This document shows positions 1 through 12,757 of a DNA stretch of 64,000 nucleotides, one piece after another. Origin of the DNA: Patiria pectinifera (Eukaryota; Echinodermata; Asteroidea; Valvatida; Asterinidae); assembly GCA_029964075.1 (NCBI GenBank), contig CM057147.1, forward strand, positions 24,077,513 to 24,141,512. The letters are read 5' to 3'. Both the position numbers and the translations under genes were made by a program. Each line of letters begins with the position of its first letter. Position 1 is the stretch's first letter. The notes beneath the pieces are model-generated. The model was not told the DNA's origin and ran no database searches. It saw nothing but the letters and a program-made list of their open reading frames with translations.

Positions 1-360
1 AAAAAAAAAGAAAACTAGTACCCCACCTTGTCTGTACAATCCAAGCTTGAAGAAAAAAAAGCAAAAAAAAAAAGCAAAAAAAAGCCGCGTCCCCGCGTCA
101 ATGCCGAAACTTTGGTCTGACTAGAGACCGAATATTTTTTTTTTGGCCTAATGTGCCTGTCATTTTCTTCTTGCCTGGAACAAGTTGTCTTTGCGTTGCC
201 TCGTATGACTCGTCACACGGTCCCAGTTCCTCATGCATCCTCTATCTTCCGAGGGATCCCACATGAATAAGACAATTCCTCTCCAAATGTTGAATAAATA
301 CAATTTAATTAAGCATAAAGATATTTTTTAATAATGACCGGACTTTGTTTCTCCTGGTAG

Positions 361-447
361 GTTATTGGTACGTTCGACGAGGCCACTGGAGCCATCATAG
401 TTCATGAGCCCATCAAATGGCCTGGAGGAAAGGCACCCACGGGCTAA
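361..447 (+). CDS. Last exon of an upstream ANF-receptor-like gene (copy A, partial)
   Basis: This is the terminal exon of the paralogue whose remaining exons lie before base 1. An AG acceptor at 359-360 opens a phase-0 exon of 28 codons plus TAA (445-447), starting VIGTFDEATG and ending WPGGKAPTG. The protein is identical to the last exon of the complete copy at 41463-41549. In natriuretic-peptide and guanylate-cyclase receptors this WP-containing segment closes the ectodomain just before the membrane span. Here a stop follows at once, so the product should be a secreted ectodomain. It is recognised only through its duplicate. The upstream exons cannot be checked. Confidence 0.75.
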   Translation, partial: VIGTFDEATGAIIVHEPIKWPGGKAPTG

Positions 448-781
448 CTAACTGACCAAACACCAACGACTTGGGCCTCTTGAATATTCATGTACATAAT
501 TAGTGATCACGTGACCGTCAAGTTGCGAACAAGCGAGTGTCTTCAAGATTTGAATATTTTATCACGCTGTGTGGATGGAAGACACTTAGATTCTCGTAGT
601 GTTTTCCCTTCAATTAAACTTATCCCAACCAACGCAAATACTTGATGAACTTATGAACATAGGTTTGAGCCGCAGATCTTGCGATCCATAGTTCATTCCT
701 GTGGCAGCTCGACGAAAGCCGTTCTTTGAAATGCTTTAATGTACACCCATTACTGAGCGACGTCATTGTTATTTTCTGATG

Positions 782-787
782 AATAAA
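782..787 (+). other. Candidate poly(A) signal, receptor copy A
   Basis: AATAAA lies 335 bases after the stop of the receptor-like last exon and is conserved in copy B. It is the first canonical hexamer on the plus strand after the stop. No transcript evidence is available. Confidence 0.35.
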
Positions 788-2999
788 CATCGAACTAGCT
801 GAATAATCATGATCCATTGACGATGTGTGCTGCAGATAGAAACACCGCTTCCAGCGTCACTGATTCGCGTCAAAATTTTGAATGCACAATGTTTTGAAAA
901 CCTGGCAGCCATAATTAGAATTTAGTTTAGAACCAGTCATAATTATGCGCACTATCACAATTTGTGCACGATAGGCCCAGTTGGAACGACAAAGGCTTTT
1001 ATCAACCGTTGAGATACAAAACATTACGACATACTTTAATTTTCTGCATTTGGTGAAGGTTATGGTTTTTTTTCTCAGTTTTGCATAATTGATACTCTAA
1101 TAGGTCTACTGAGAACAGCACTAAATTAGTAATAAGTTCTGGATGTTTTAAGTAATTTGGGTCTTAGTTTAATGATACAGTCTGTTACAAATGCTTATCG
1201 GCGATAATTTCAGCAGATTACACGCACGCTTTTCAGCCATTTATATAATGAGAATAGACCTTATGTGTGGCGGCCATCTTGAAGGGCATCTTTTGTTATT
1301 ATAATTCAGTAACAATGCACAAAGTTTCACTCATGAATATCTCATCCAAACAGAGGCATTGCCCTCTAAGATGGCTGCTGACGCATAAGGTGTATGCTAA
1401 CCGAGCGTGGCAGCCAAATAGGCCGTGTTCGAAACGGGCTTCCAGAGCTACGGCTACGTCTATTACGGTCAGCGCGTCCCCGCGTATTTTCAACGGAAGC
1501 AGACCTAGACCTAGCTCTAGCAGCTGATTAGGATGCAGCCTCATACAAGCAACCTGTCGGCTGGTTCCTTAGGCCGAATTGAAAAAAAAAATGTTTCTCG
1601 TCCGGGTGTTTGAAAAAAAGGAGGAAGCGGGGCTTTTTATTTTTTTCAAGATTGCCGCCATTTTAAAATTTCCTGCAACCGTTGGTGTTTCCACTGTTCA
1701 AAGACACTTTTAAAATGAAAGACAAGTTGGACAAGAGAACTGAACATATTTACAGTGTCATTTAGAGTTGTATTGGTCTACAATGAACAGTTTTAGATGC
1801 ATTTGCTTTAACCGTGGACTTTTTCGGTGTTTTTTTTCTGCATTTTTTTAAAATAAAAAATAATTTTAAAAATCCAGGCGGCCTCCAAAAAGGAAGCGGG
1901 CGGGGACGAGAAACATGTTGTTTTTTTACTTCGCCTTATCTCTCCATTATATTGTGGACTTTGACATTTTTTTTCACCATGGAGGGGTTTATTGTATACG
2001 GTGTTTTTCATTTTGCTTCAGACGGTGTACATTGTACATTTTAGAATATATCAGATCTGTCGCTTATGGGCTCCGTGCGCCAACAAAAGAGTACGTTTTT
2101 TGACCACTTTTGAGAGCCCCGTGAACGGGACACGCAGGGAGGGCGTGCTGTACTGTACTGTACTGTTCGCACGCGAAGTACGCACGACTTCTGAATGAGC
2201 CAAAGCTACATGTATAGGCCTATTACTATTAGCCACAGTGTCTTCGCGTGACGTGAGCGTCAGGCGTCGCCGGGGACGCGAATATGTTCGCATTTAACTT
2301 GCGATGGTCTCCCAGACGAATAGCTTCGGATGATTTGGAAAAACGCAGTGGATGGACCGGGAACCAGTCTAGGTCTACCCCAACTCTCCTTTACTGGTAG
2401 TCTGGTTCCCTGTCGCCATTGTCCTTCGGAAGGAACGCGCATGGAGTCGAGGCAGGTTGAAGGGGTATATGTGCACGGAGCCCATAGCCATATGGTGGAG
2501 ATTTACTGACGTTTCATGTTATATTGGGGTCAAACGTGTATATTCAGGAATATAAAATGAATTAACAAGCAAGATTATATTATATTTTCCAATTGCAGCA
2601 TATTAGTATGAATAACCTATTATTCAAGGTACCGTACTTCGGCATCACAATGCCTGCATGCCATATTCCATTATATAATATTCTAATTACGTCATGGTGC
2701 GCATTGTTTTTGCAACCACTTCAATTCAATGGTTATTACTAAAAACGTAATCAAAATAAGCAAAAGGAATAATGTTTTGAATGGTTAATTGGGTATTTTC
2801 ATGGGTAATTGTCATAAATTGTTCTTTAACATCGCAATTCGTCTTCCCAGTGTCACAATGTTTTTGCCGATAGTGTCTGATCGATCCTGTTATTGCCAAA
2901 AAATGGTACTTTCTTTCACTTATAACTCTCGAACAAAATAATCAATCATGTTCATACGTTGTAGTTATAGACCATTAATTGATAACATTTTTTTTGTCG

Positions 3000-4090
3000 T
3001 GTACGTGAACTCGCTTGACCTTTACTTCTGGGTCAATCGGAATGTCAAAGTAAGGTGAATTTGAAATACAGACAGAAGCCTCAAAATCAAAACGAACCGA
3101 ATTTCTTCAAAACGATTTACGGAATTATGATAAAACCTGGTATGAACTTGAACCCCCGTCCGAAGATGTTTTAAAAAAAATCTGACATTATTATGACGCC
3201 ATCAGGTATCAAATTACTAGCAATTTAAGGGCCAAATAAGAGAAAATAGTTTCAGCTATATCTTTAGAACTAAAGAGAGTATCGTGTTCGTTTGTGCGTG
3301 AGGTTGTAAATGATGCCTCGGGCAACAATTCTTATTCCCGGGCACAAAACCGCTTGACCTTCACTTCCTGTGTGACCGGAAGTGCAATAAAAATTGAATA
3401 TAACTGGAGAGCGGAAGCTTTTTTCTATAAGCAATATTATGGAAGTGTTTAGAAAGGATTAAAGGACACAAATACAGCATCATGACGTCATCATCTGAAA
3501 GGGCGCCCACTAGCGGTACATCAAATAGTTTGCATTTTTCGTTTTAAAAACCATCCGTCCAAATTTAACCAAATTGCCCCTTGTAATTTTTTTTTTATCA
3601 ACTTCATATAACTTTGCAAGGTTTCAAAATGATAACGGCATCAGACCGGAAGTTACAGTAGGGAGAATTTGCAAAAGATCAGTTTTATTTCAAATTTAAT
3701 TCTATCGTTCAAATAATGATATCTGTTACTAAATAATGAAAGGTTTGCGGAAACACCATGTGCGAATAATTTCTCAACTAAGAGAATGGTTCTGAAAAGA
3801 ACCAGAGGTATAAACTCGACGTTCCGGTCAGTATGCTCTGACCGTCTTCAGGAGAGTCTGACCGTCTTCAGGAGAGATATCTGTTACAATGTTGACCTTT
3901 GGATCCTTAATGCTGTGACGTCATCCAACCGGAAGTTAGGTGTTATTTATACATACACTTATATTTTCCATATTTTTATACGTTATTTTAACTTCATACT
4001 GAACATGTATCCTCTCCGAACTAAATCAGTATTCACGTTCCCTTTTGGGCTGATGACGTCATCAAACCAGGCTTGTACGTGTACATGAAA
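3000..4090. repeat. Degenerate repeat tract with CRE-like and ETS-like motifs
   Basis: Diverged units of a few hundred bases recur. Each carries a GCTTGACCTT(T/C)ACTTC block, an ACCGGAAGT-like block and often TGACGTCAT (for example 3484-3492 and 3917-3925). The same motif set recurs at 28.9-29.8, 33.3-33.8 and 35.0-35.3 kb and in copy B at 44.3-45.35 kb. This looks like an old dispersed repeat family rather than a designed enhancer. Confidence 0.5.
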
Positions 4091-4217
4091 TGTATACTGA
4101 AATTTGATGCATTTTTGTTTTAAACAAAATAATTGGTTGTACTGGAAAGGACAAATTTTCGTGATCCTTTGTTCTGACATAAAATCATTGATCATTCATA
4201 ACTTAAACTGCGCAGTG

Positions 4218-4223
4218 TTTAAT
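4218..4223 (-). other. Candidate poly(A) signal, PGRP copy A
   Basis: ATTAAA on the minus strand lies about 82 bases after the PGRP stop codon, at a plausible distance for the cleavage site. It is conserved in copy B at 45490-45495. Confidence 0.35.
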
Positions 4224-4304
4224 GAAATAGTTGTCTGCTCGACCACTCTGCGTTTGTAACTCAACAAACGCCCACCTCTAGTTGTTTTCTTCTCTCTATG
4301 AGAG

Positions 4305-7300
4305 TTAGTCCGGGCACTGTTCGAGGAAGTGGGGCCAGGTCTGGATCTCTGGGTACAGCGTGTCGCCGGGGCAAGCCGTGGGGCCGCTCTCCCGTACATC
4401 ACGGTGTCCTCGCAGCAGGTACTGCTCGGTCAGGTGACCGGACTCCACACCGCAGACTAGTAGCTGTTTGAGAACCCGGAGTACGCCGTCGGTGGGCTGG
4501 CGAAATGAAGATAAAAAAGGCGGAAAACAAGAATGAATTTCAACCATAATGAGTAAGTCAGTTCGGCAATCCAACTGCGAGTGAGCACATAAAGATATGA
4601 CATTGACCGTGAGAATAAACAAGGGCAATTAAGTTCATTTCTGCTGGGAATGGTTACACCTCTATGTTCCGACACCTATGTTCCGACTGCACATATACCT
4701 ATTCCTTACCCTAACCCTAACCCTAACCGGGAGTAACACAATCTTATGTGCGGGTTGTTGGAACATAGGGATGTCAGAACATAGAGCAGTCACCGTTAGA
4801 ATAAGTATAAACTTCAAGTAATTTGGACAGAAACATGTTTTATAAAATTAATTATGCTTGAACTCGGAGAGAACTACGTTATCATTTTTTTCTCCAGATT
4901 ACATGAAACAAATTGCAGATTGCAGATTCCGCTACCTCTTATCCTACACTATTTCAATGTGCATGCATATTTCAAATTTCAATTTGCTTACCAATATCAG
5001 TAAACGTATGAACACAAATGGCCAACAAAACGCTCAGCGATAACTCGATATCAATTATTTGTGTACATAATCTTTATTTTTGATCTCAGTTTTGCGATGT
5101 ATGCATAATTATGAAGAGTGACTATTCACTTTCACCGACTGAAACTAGGTACCAGACGTTTTAAAGTAAAATTTATTCAATGGATTAAATCCAGTTTTCG
5201 TTCTCGAGTTGCCACTGTCTTGTTTGACTTATAAGAGTATTTCAATCTAAAATAAGAGTGTTTTTCACTCTAAATCGTCTGGTACCTATAGTTTAACTTT
5301 TTAGAATTTAGAGAGTAGACGTAAATAAATGTTTAGAGAGTAGAGGTAAGTAAATGTTAGTATAAAAGAAATCATTCTGTTTTAGAGAATGGACGAGGAA
5401 CTGTAGATTCGTGTGTCGAGTCCATTCTTAGTATCGAATCTACAGTTCCGAGTTTATTCTTTGACTTAACTATATATTTTTCAAAAGGTTTACTCAAAAT
5501 GAGTCCCATGCATCACCCCACTCTCCGTGTTTTTGAATAAGTGTACGTAGATTTGTAAAACTACTCATGCGTACATAGTCAATGAACGACGAATGGAAGC
5601 ATGCTTACAATTAGTGGGTGTCGCCAGGATTTTTTTCTAGAGGGGGGCAAAACATATTTTTCCCAAAAAATTCCTGCATTTCTCAAAATCTTCTCGATTT
5701 ATCAGTTTTAGAGGGGGGCGGGGACATGTTGCCTCCCCCAACCCATTTAATGTACACCACTATGACTTCGCGCTATGACTTTTTTTTTTCCTCTTTTTTC
5801 CCTCTTCTTGCTTGGGGTACTTTTCCGGGGCGAGACGCCCATGAATGGAATTGGCGTCAGTATAGTAAGGTTCATGTGTCACTGCCAAAAGTAAGTCAAC
5901 TTAGTAAGTCATGACTGATGGCGACAGTTGTGGATTTTTCTTGACACAAAATACCTTCAAATCTTCTAGCTCGTCAAGTGATACATTATTAGTTCGCAAC
6001 ATTATCGCTTTTAAATTTGTTTTCCATGTTACCTCATTTCCGCAGTACAATAATGGTAATTTTACACAAATCCAGAATCCATGGTAGTTCGTTGCGAATC
6101 TACAGTTTACTATAGATTCGTTACGAATCTGCAGCAAAAGTGGAAATAATCTACACGTTAGGCCTATAACAATAGTTTAATGAATATCTATGTAAAGGAT
6201 ATGGTGTAAAATTATGAATTCGATAAAAGTTAAAATTCTGAATGGTCATAATTATTACCAGTTTGTTGGTGTAGTCTCCGATGATCGTAATGCCCACGGA
6301 GTTTTGGTTGAAGAACGTGGAACCAGCGTGGGCACCTACGGTGTCCCAGCCGCGCCCTATGTAGACCCTCTCGTCCCCACCAATCACAAGGTTGTAACCG
6401 ATATCATCCCATCCTGGAAATGACACCAATCAGAAACCATTATTATGCAAAACGTATTGTATGTTTTATCAACAGTTTGAGGTCATATTGTACCACAAGA
6501 TAGTATTCAAAGTCGTGACGAATATATTGCTGAGTAGAAATAATTGGTCTTCCAAATGCTTTTTAATTGGTTTTATTAGGATGTTTTGTTCAAAAGATAC
6601 AGCAACACGGTACTTGAAAAACCACTTGGGCCACTATTTTATTTATCAAGTTTACAGCTGGAAGCCTAGAATAACGTAACTCTTGAGCAAAGGAATAAAA
6701 CCCTTTGTGTGTTTCTCGAACTGCGCTTTCTCACTTTCAAGGAAAGTGGCCCAAACCGATTTTCAACCCTTGAGTTCGATGAAGCATAGCGTTTGTTCCA
6801 ATGCATCTTTTTGAATGGAAGAAAGTTTGTATGGTAGATTGGTTATCGCACTTTAAGAGGTAATTTGAAAATACATGTATTCCAAAACCCACATGCAATA
6901 TACCTTTATTAACTGGTTTTCGACCGTTAGGTTTTTGTTTGTGGGACAACCTGTACATGAATTTTAATTGCATGAAATAAACTTGAAACACATTTCATGG
7001 GGGGGGGGGTGCGTGCGGCCTAGTGATTAGGGTTTGTAACTCATGGTTTAAATCCAGCTGTTGTGTTCCTGGGCAAGCCACTTCACCCCCACTTGCCTCT
7101 CTCCACACAGGAGTGTATAAATGGGTTGCGGCAATATAATAGTTGGGGAGAAGCCTGCGGCGGACTGGCATCCCATCCAGGGGAAGTTGAAATTATTCTC
7201 TGTCGTTTCATGCCAGGGAAACGGGAGATAAACGCCTGCTTAATGGACCTTGTATATTGGCTCGTGACAGACTTTTCACAGAGGTGCATTAGTTTAATAC

Positions 7301-9177
7301 GCCTACTGTTTTCGCGCTTTAAGCGCAAATCAGTAGAAAGCAGCCACAGGCAAATATCTAAACTGTTTAAAATTAAAAGTTTGGTTTATTGAATGTATTC
7401 TGCTAAGTATTTTTTTCTAGGACCTCCATGGAAAGGTCCCCCGCCCCCGTCAGTTATTACCGTGTCCATCCATGTGATAATCCTGCATGTTCCGGACCTC
7501 TTGTGCGCAGTCGTACGGCGTGGTGCACTCCGAGCTGGCCGTGTGATGCACCACGGCGAAGCCCAGGGGGTTGGCCATGTCCACGCGAGCCTTAGGGTCC
7601 CTGGCGTTCCATTCGTCCCTGGTGACGTAGGTTACATCACTGCATGCGGAACCTAGACATGGGGAGGAGTTTCGTGTCACAACGGTGGCGATAACGGCAA
7701 TGACATTCACGCCAGTAACATTATAACGCCCACCTCACTTTTACACGCACCAAACACCTATAGGGCCAATCTCAGTAGTATATACTACAACAGGGGTGGG
7801 GTGCTGTACTCCCTTCCCGGCCGTGTGCCCTAACCTCAGAATTTGAGGAAGGCAAAAATAAGCCTTTTTTCGGCGCTACGCGGAATGAAAACTGAATTTC
7901 CCCATACGTAGTGAACACAAAGCAGAATTACCATTCGTGCATGTATATGAATAATTAATTAGCCATAATTCCAAAACCCCTTTGACCTATAGTCATGAAA
8001 TTTCTTGGGTATATTCATGTTAAGTTGTTCCATGCATAAACAGAGTTTCATAATTTTATTGTCACTCGATGGCCCAGATAATAGGGGTGGGGGCGGGGGG
8101 TGGCGGAATCCGTGTGAGATGGTCAAAATAACCCGGTCCTTTTAGGGTAAAAATGACATTTCCCATGTTTTTTTCTGCAAAACCCATAAATACATTAATA
8201 AGAATATTTATTATAATGAAGAAACTCACAATATATGCTCACTTGCCTTAAAAATCTTCGCACACCCTCCCGAAAGGCAAATTTTAAGTGATGACCCATG
8301 AACTTTGACCTCAGGTCAAGGTCACTAAAGGTCAATGGAAAAAATGGCAACAGCAATTTTCTTGTTCTCAGGACTCATAAGAATGCATTTATAATGATTG
8401 CCATGAATTAACATGAAATTTCCACGGGAACCCAAATCTATACATTGCCCCCCCCCCACTAGCATTGACAGCCCCCTTCTCAGAATGACGCCCTAAGAGT
8501 GCCCACTGCATAGTGGATCCCAATTCATGCACCGCGCCTCTGGCTAGTCTTCTCTAATTCTATAATCTAATCTTTAATCACCCAGCGTCAAAAAGTATAG
8601 GCAGTGCATATGCGATATTTAAGCATCTTTCAAGGGGCAGAATTCACTCCTGTACTTTTCCAATATAACCGCGTCGCACTGTTTCCGCGTTGACTCGCAA
8701 AGTCTTTTGGGCATGGTTGATGAGTTGATCGAACTATGGGTCCTAGCTCTATGATAAAACGCAGGCTATCGATGGCCTTAAATGAAGGTCTTTCCCTCGC
8801 ACACAAGGGTGCTTGAAAAACGACGGTGATATATGAATTATTTATGACGAGAATTACAAAACCCTCTGCCCGGTGGACTTAGCTTTGAAAATTAGTTCAT
8901 ATGATGTTTTCATTGTATACAAATTTGCAAAAACATCTTTCATGAGACAGCCGAAATCTTTGGAGCGGTAACTTCATTCTATCCAAATGTATAAACTAAT
9001 TACGAAAACAAAGGCAGTCTTCGGTCTACAATTCTCTGTTCTATGTGTTTCCTTGAAGTTTAGTTCTCTGCGACTTCACGTGAATTCGTGCAATGAAGAA
9101 GAAAACTTACCACCATTGGCGACATTAATGATGACACACAGACAGATGCACACAGCCAGACAGGTTTTAATTCTCAT
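4305..9177 (-). CDS. PGRP: Secreted short peptidoglycan recognition protein, predicted zinc amidase (copy A)
   Basis: The four coding exons on the minus strand are 9177-9111, 7652-7461, 6413-6259 and 4496-4305. All have GT-AG borders and phases 1, 1 and 0, giving 201 aa. Residues 1-22 (MRIKTCLAVCICLCVIIN...) are a signal peptide. The rest is one Amidase_2/PGRP domain: VTRDEW (32-37), AVVHHT (55-60), GWDDIGYN (87-94), GRGWD (106-110), GHRDV (168-172) and TACPG (178-182). The zinc ligands H58, H169 and C180, plus Y93 and T178, are all present. Active members of the family cleave the MurNAc-L-Ala bond in peptidoglycan, so an extracellular bacteriolytic or scavenging role is expected. C65 and C71 form the conserved PGRP disulfide pair. 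Introns carry a SINE (intron 2) and short inverted-repeat elements (intron 3). It differs from copy B only at S62/G62 and S125/A125. Any non-coding 5' exon is not visible. Confidence 0.93.
4662..4785. repeat. Inverted-repeat element enclosing a telomere-like (CCCTAA)3 motif
   Basis: The left arm (4662-4687) has CTATGTTCCGACACCTATG. The right arm (4757-4784) is its imperfect reverse complement. Between them lies TTA plus three CCCTAA units (4706-4728). It sits in PGRP-A intron 3 and is present in copy B at 45937-46059. Confidence 0.6.
5148..5286. mobile_element. 139 bp MITE with TA target duplication
   Basis: The terminal inverted repeats begin GGTACCAGACG and continue imperfectly for about 25 bases. 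TA flanks both ends, as in Tc1/mariner-type insertions. It is in PGRP-A intron 3, with an equally long copy at 46421-46559 in module B, so it predates the duplication. Confidence 0.65.
5387..5447. repeat. Interleaved inverted repeats in PGRP-A intron 3
   Basis: There are two pairs of complementary segments in the order a-b-a'-b'. Segment a is GAATGGACGAGG (5387-5398) and b is AACTGTAGATTCG (5399-5411). Segment a' is at 5417-5427 with one mismatch, and b' is CGAATCTACAGTT (5435-5447). The pairs cannot both form simple nested hairpins. Confidence 0.5.
7013..7275 (+). mobile_element. tRNA-derived SINE (copy A, degraded head)
   Basis: The head reads GCGGCCTAGTGATTAGGG, like a tRNA A box. It is followed by the body CTGGGCAAGCCACTTCAC and TGCCTCTCTCCACACAGG, a tRNA-SINE body type seen in many animal genomes. 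The B-box part is partly deleted here but better kept in copy B (47985-48268). It lies in PGRP intron 2, antisense to the gene. Confidence 0.6.
8306..8334. promoter_or_regulatory. Cluster of AGGTCA half-sites in PGRP-A intron 1
   Basis: TGACCT, then AGGTCAAGGTCA, then ctaAAGGTCA lie within 29 bases, which matches nuclear-receptor half-sites in inverted, direct and spaced arrangement. It is conserved in copy B (53403-53431). Such strings also occur in simple repeats, so function is uncertain. Confidence 0.3.
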
Positions 9178-9340
9178 AATGCCGGAATGAGCTCAACAAT
9201 ATGAGCGATTTGGCAAATTCCTCAATTATAACTAAGCTTTGAAATGAAAAACAAATGAACCCTCAATGTTTGACAGACTCACAAACCGGGGATGCACCCT
9301 CAGAGCTTAAAAGCCCCACAGAACTAACGCGTAATCAGCG

Positions 9341-9348
9341 TTTATATA
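9341..9348 (-). promoter_or_regulatory. Candidate TATA box of PGRP A
   Basis: TATATAAA on the minus strand lies 164 bases upstream of the PGRP start codon, leaving room for a 5' UTR of about 130 bases. It is conserved at 54422-54429 in copy B. Confidence 0.4.
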
Positions 9349-9712
9349 TCATCTCAAACTTATTTCACACACCGTCCCGTTCCCGTACGTTTTTAGGGCG
9401 TGTGTCTTTTATGTCCCCATTTGTCCCCAATATTAGCTATCAGTAATACCATAAACCGCGTATTATCATGATAAGCGCCAGCCTTATACAGTAGCATATG
9501 GAACTTTCTCATAATACTATACTAATTGCAAGGCCAGCCTTACCTTATGTGGACGTTAATGCAATGCAATATCACAGCCGAATACACCACACCGTGAGTT
9601 TGCCTCCATTACGTGTAAATGGATCGCTATGAGAAGTGTATCATACACTGGTACAGCCGCCTGTTGTTACTTTATTATTATTATTATTTTTTTTTACAAT
9701 AAACGTGGATTG

Positions 9713-12700
9713 ACCAAAAGATTGATTTCATAAATATTCTTAACTTCCAATTCTATGTGATTGGTTTTAGTGAAACTTGGTTAAATGATCAGAGTCCTGA
9801 TATGCACATAAAAGATTATTCATGCGTTAAGAAAAAATAGACAAAATAGGACAGGTGGCGGTGTTGCACTGTACGTGCACAATTCCTTGACTTTTTTCTC
9901 CGTAATGACCTAATACTGAATTGTTCTGAATGTGACTCATTATTTATTGAAATTCCTTGCACTGAGGGTAAACATATTATTGTTGGAATAGTTTATAAAC
10001 CGCCTTGTTTAAATACAAATGAATTTGTTGATTTTTTTTACACTATCGTGGCAAACATAAACAAGGAAAATAAAATTTCCTTCATCATGGGCGATTTTAA
10101 CATTGATTTGTTGAACTACAATAGCCATAATCCAACTCAGAATTTTATTAATTCTCTTTTTAGCAGTTCCTTTTTACCGCTGATAGACAGACCAACTCAC
10201 ATAACGTCAACAACTGCTACCTTAATAGATAATATTATATCAAACAGTACTGGACGTACAGAAAGCGGCATCCTGTTCAATGACGTTTCTGACCACTTAC
10301 CAATTTATCAGATATCTTCCTTTAATATTAGAGGAATTGATAAACAAAAAGCAGGTCGATTATACAGACACATTACAGCAGATAGATTGTAAAGGTTCAA
10401 AATCAATTTAAACAACGCAAATTGGAATATCACTTGTACGGATAACCCTAATTATATTTCTGATAATTTTCATTCGGACTTTTTAAAGATATTTCAAGAT
10501 AACTTTCCCCTAAAGAAAACCAAGCCCTCTAAGAAACTCAAATTATGGATGACGGATGGAATCTTGAATTCAATTAATCATAAAAATAAACTATACAAAA
10601 AATATTTTAAAAACCCAACTAGTAACTATTTTGACAAATACAAGATTTTCCGTAACAAGTTTAATGCCATCATCAAGATTACCAAAGCAAAATTTTATAA
10701 AGACAAGTTTGAAAAAGTAAAAAGTCATGCTAAAAACATGGTGTATAATGAACTCATTATTAAACAAAAATAATCACAAAAGGACCCTTCTGAATTCAAT
10801 ATACGTGGAAACCATACAAATAACACCAAAGATATTTCAAATGCTTTTAATGACTACTTTACTCAAATAGGCCCTTCTCTCAATCGAATTCTTCCTCAAG
10901 CAAATGCTAGTTATGAGAATTACTTGACTGATCCTAACGAAAATTCCATTTTCTTTAATCCAATAACAAAAACAGAAATTCATGAAATTGTTTCCAAATT
11001 TAAAAACAATAAGTCTCCTGGCTTGGATGGTGTCAAACCAGGGTTAATCAAATCTGTCATAACCGATATAAGTGATCCCCTGTATCACATTTTTAATTTA
11101 TCTCTATCTAAAGGGGTGTTCCCAGATAAATTGAAAATTGTCAAAGTCACTCCTATATTTAAAAAAGAGATCCCCGCTGAGCCAAATATAACATCATTTC
11201 TGATAACCAATATGGGTTTCGATCTAATTTCTCCACTTCAATGGCACTTATTGACCTAGCAGATAAAGTAGTCCAAACGTTTGAGGAGAATGCTTCTTCA
11301 ATCGGTGTATTCTTAGATTTATCAAAAGCATTTGATACTATAAACCATGATATTCTTCTTCGTAAATTAAATTTCTATGGTATCCGTGGGGTTGCCCATG
11401 ATTGGTTTGCGAGCTATTTGAATAATCGTAAACAGTGTACAACATTTAATAACTGCCTCTCTGATTTAAAAGGCATCTCATGCGGAGTACCCCAGGGCTC
11501 TCTGTTGGGACCTTTGTTATTTCTACTCTATATTAATGACATTTCAAAGACATCTAACTTATTATCCTTTATATTATATGCTTATGACACTATTTTATTC
11601 TATAGTAACAAAGATGTTATTTCCCTTTATAATATTGTCAATAATGAACTGGTCAGTATCTGTGATTGGTTAAAAGCTAATCACTTAACTCTTAATTCAT
11701 CTAAATGTAATTATATGATCTTCAGTAACAGGAAAAAACAGAATAACTCATCAAACTTAAATATTTTAATGGATAGCAAAACTATCAAGAAAGTAGACAA
11801 GTTTAGATTTTTAGGTGTACTCATCGATGAAAAATTGACTTGGAAATATCACATCGATGAGATTGTAAGTAAAGTTTCTAAGAGTATTGGAGTTATCAAC
11901 AGACTTAAACACACTGTTCCCTTTGAGGCCTTTGAATACTCTCTATAGTTCATTAATACTTCCTTATTTTTCTTACTGTAACATTGGGTGGGGGAATACA
12001 TTTCGTACGAATTTGGATAAATTAATAAAACTGCAGAAAAGAGTTGTTCGAATTATTACAAATTCACCATATATGGCCCACAGTCAACCTCTCTTGCGTG
12101 AACTAAAATATTTAAGCATAACAAACCTAAATAAATACCAAAAAGCTCTATTTATGTACAAGTTTAATAACAACTTACTGCCATTTCCTATTCAAACATG
12201 TTTGTACTAAACTGCAATTTGCATAACTATAATACTCGTATGTCTACTAACTTACCTTTCCACATACCGCAACATAGAACATCTGCCTTTCAATGTAACA
12301 TTAAATACACCGGACCTAAAATATAGAACAATGTACCATTGTCTCTCAGATGTTTAAGGTCTTATAATATTTTCAAACGCAAACTTAAATTGCACCTTAT
12401 GTAATGTAATATATTTAATATGTTATATGCCTCTGCCATAATTGGACTCTGTATGCACGACGATCCTACTCGTAGCCCATTATTAATTATTAATATTATT
12501 TTTATAACTTTTTCACAACTTTGCTAACTGCTTAGAATTATACATGCGTGTAATTGGTCTTTGTTTTAATTGTTTTTTTCCCTGTTATTATTCGTCTGTT
12601 TTGTGTAATGGCATGCCTGATACAAGCTATGCTTTTAAGGGTTTGCCACCTCGAGTGGCCTTTATATTTTGTTTAAGTACTTATATTACTTTTTCATTTC

Positions 12701-12757
12701 TGTCATGAAGAGGAAATAAATGTGATTTGATTTGATTTGATTTGATTTGATTTGATT
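9713..12757 (+). mobile_element. 5'-truncated dead LINE, CR1/L2-like (copy A)
   Basis: This is a non-LTR retrotransposon with endonuclease followed by reverse transcriptase. It begins inside the endonuclease, near FSETWLNDQ. Recognisable endonuclease blocks are MGDFNIDLLNY (10087 onward) and SDHLP. RT blocks include KSPGLDG, FDTINHDILLRKL, GVPQGSLLGPLLF and a mutated catalytic motif, YAYD (11577-11588) in place of YADD. A segment of about 95 bases between PAE and YNIIS, present in copy B, is deleted. Several frameshifts and stops break the frame; the stop at 10390-10392 is shared with copy B. The 3' end is a (TTTGA)n tail at 12723-12757. It inserted before the module duplicated and lies upstream of PGRP on the opposite strand. 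Confidence 0.9.

Larger units (their letters stand above)
448..4304. other. Intergenic tract between receptor A and PGRP A
   Basis: I see no coding exon here. Short open frames on both strands have no conserved signature and change length between this copy and its duplicate at 41550-45576. The tract holds A- and T-rich simple sequence, a GC-richer patch at about 1380-1530, and the CRE/ETS-motif repeats listed separately. It is nearly collinear with copy B apart from small indels and a roughly 150 bp extra segment in B (about 43558-43703). Confidence 0.6.

Noticed and set aside
1267..1544. Overlapping frames on both strands near 1.3-1.5 kb
   Set aside because: They are shifted by a deletion in the duplicate at 42.4-42.7 kb, so the reading frame is not maintained.
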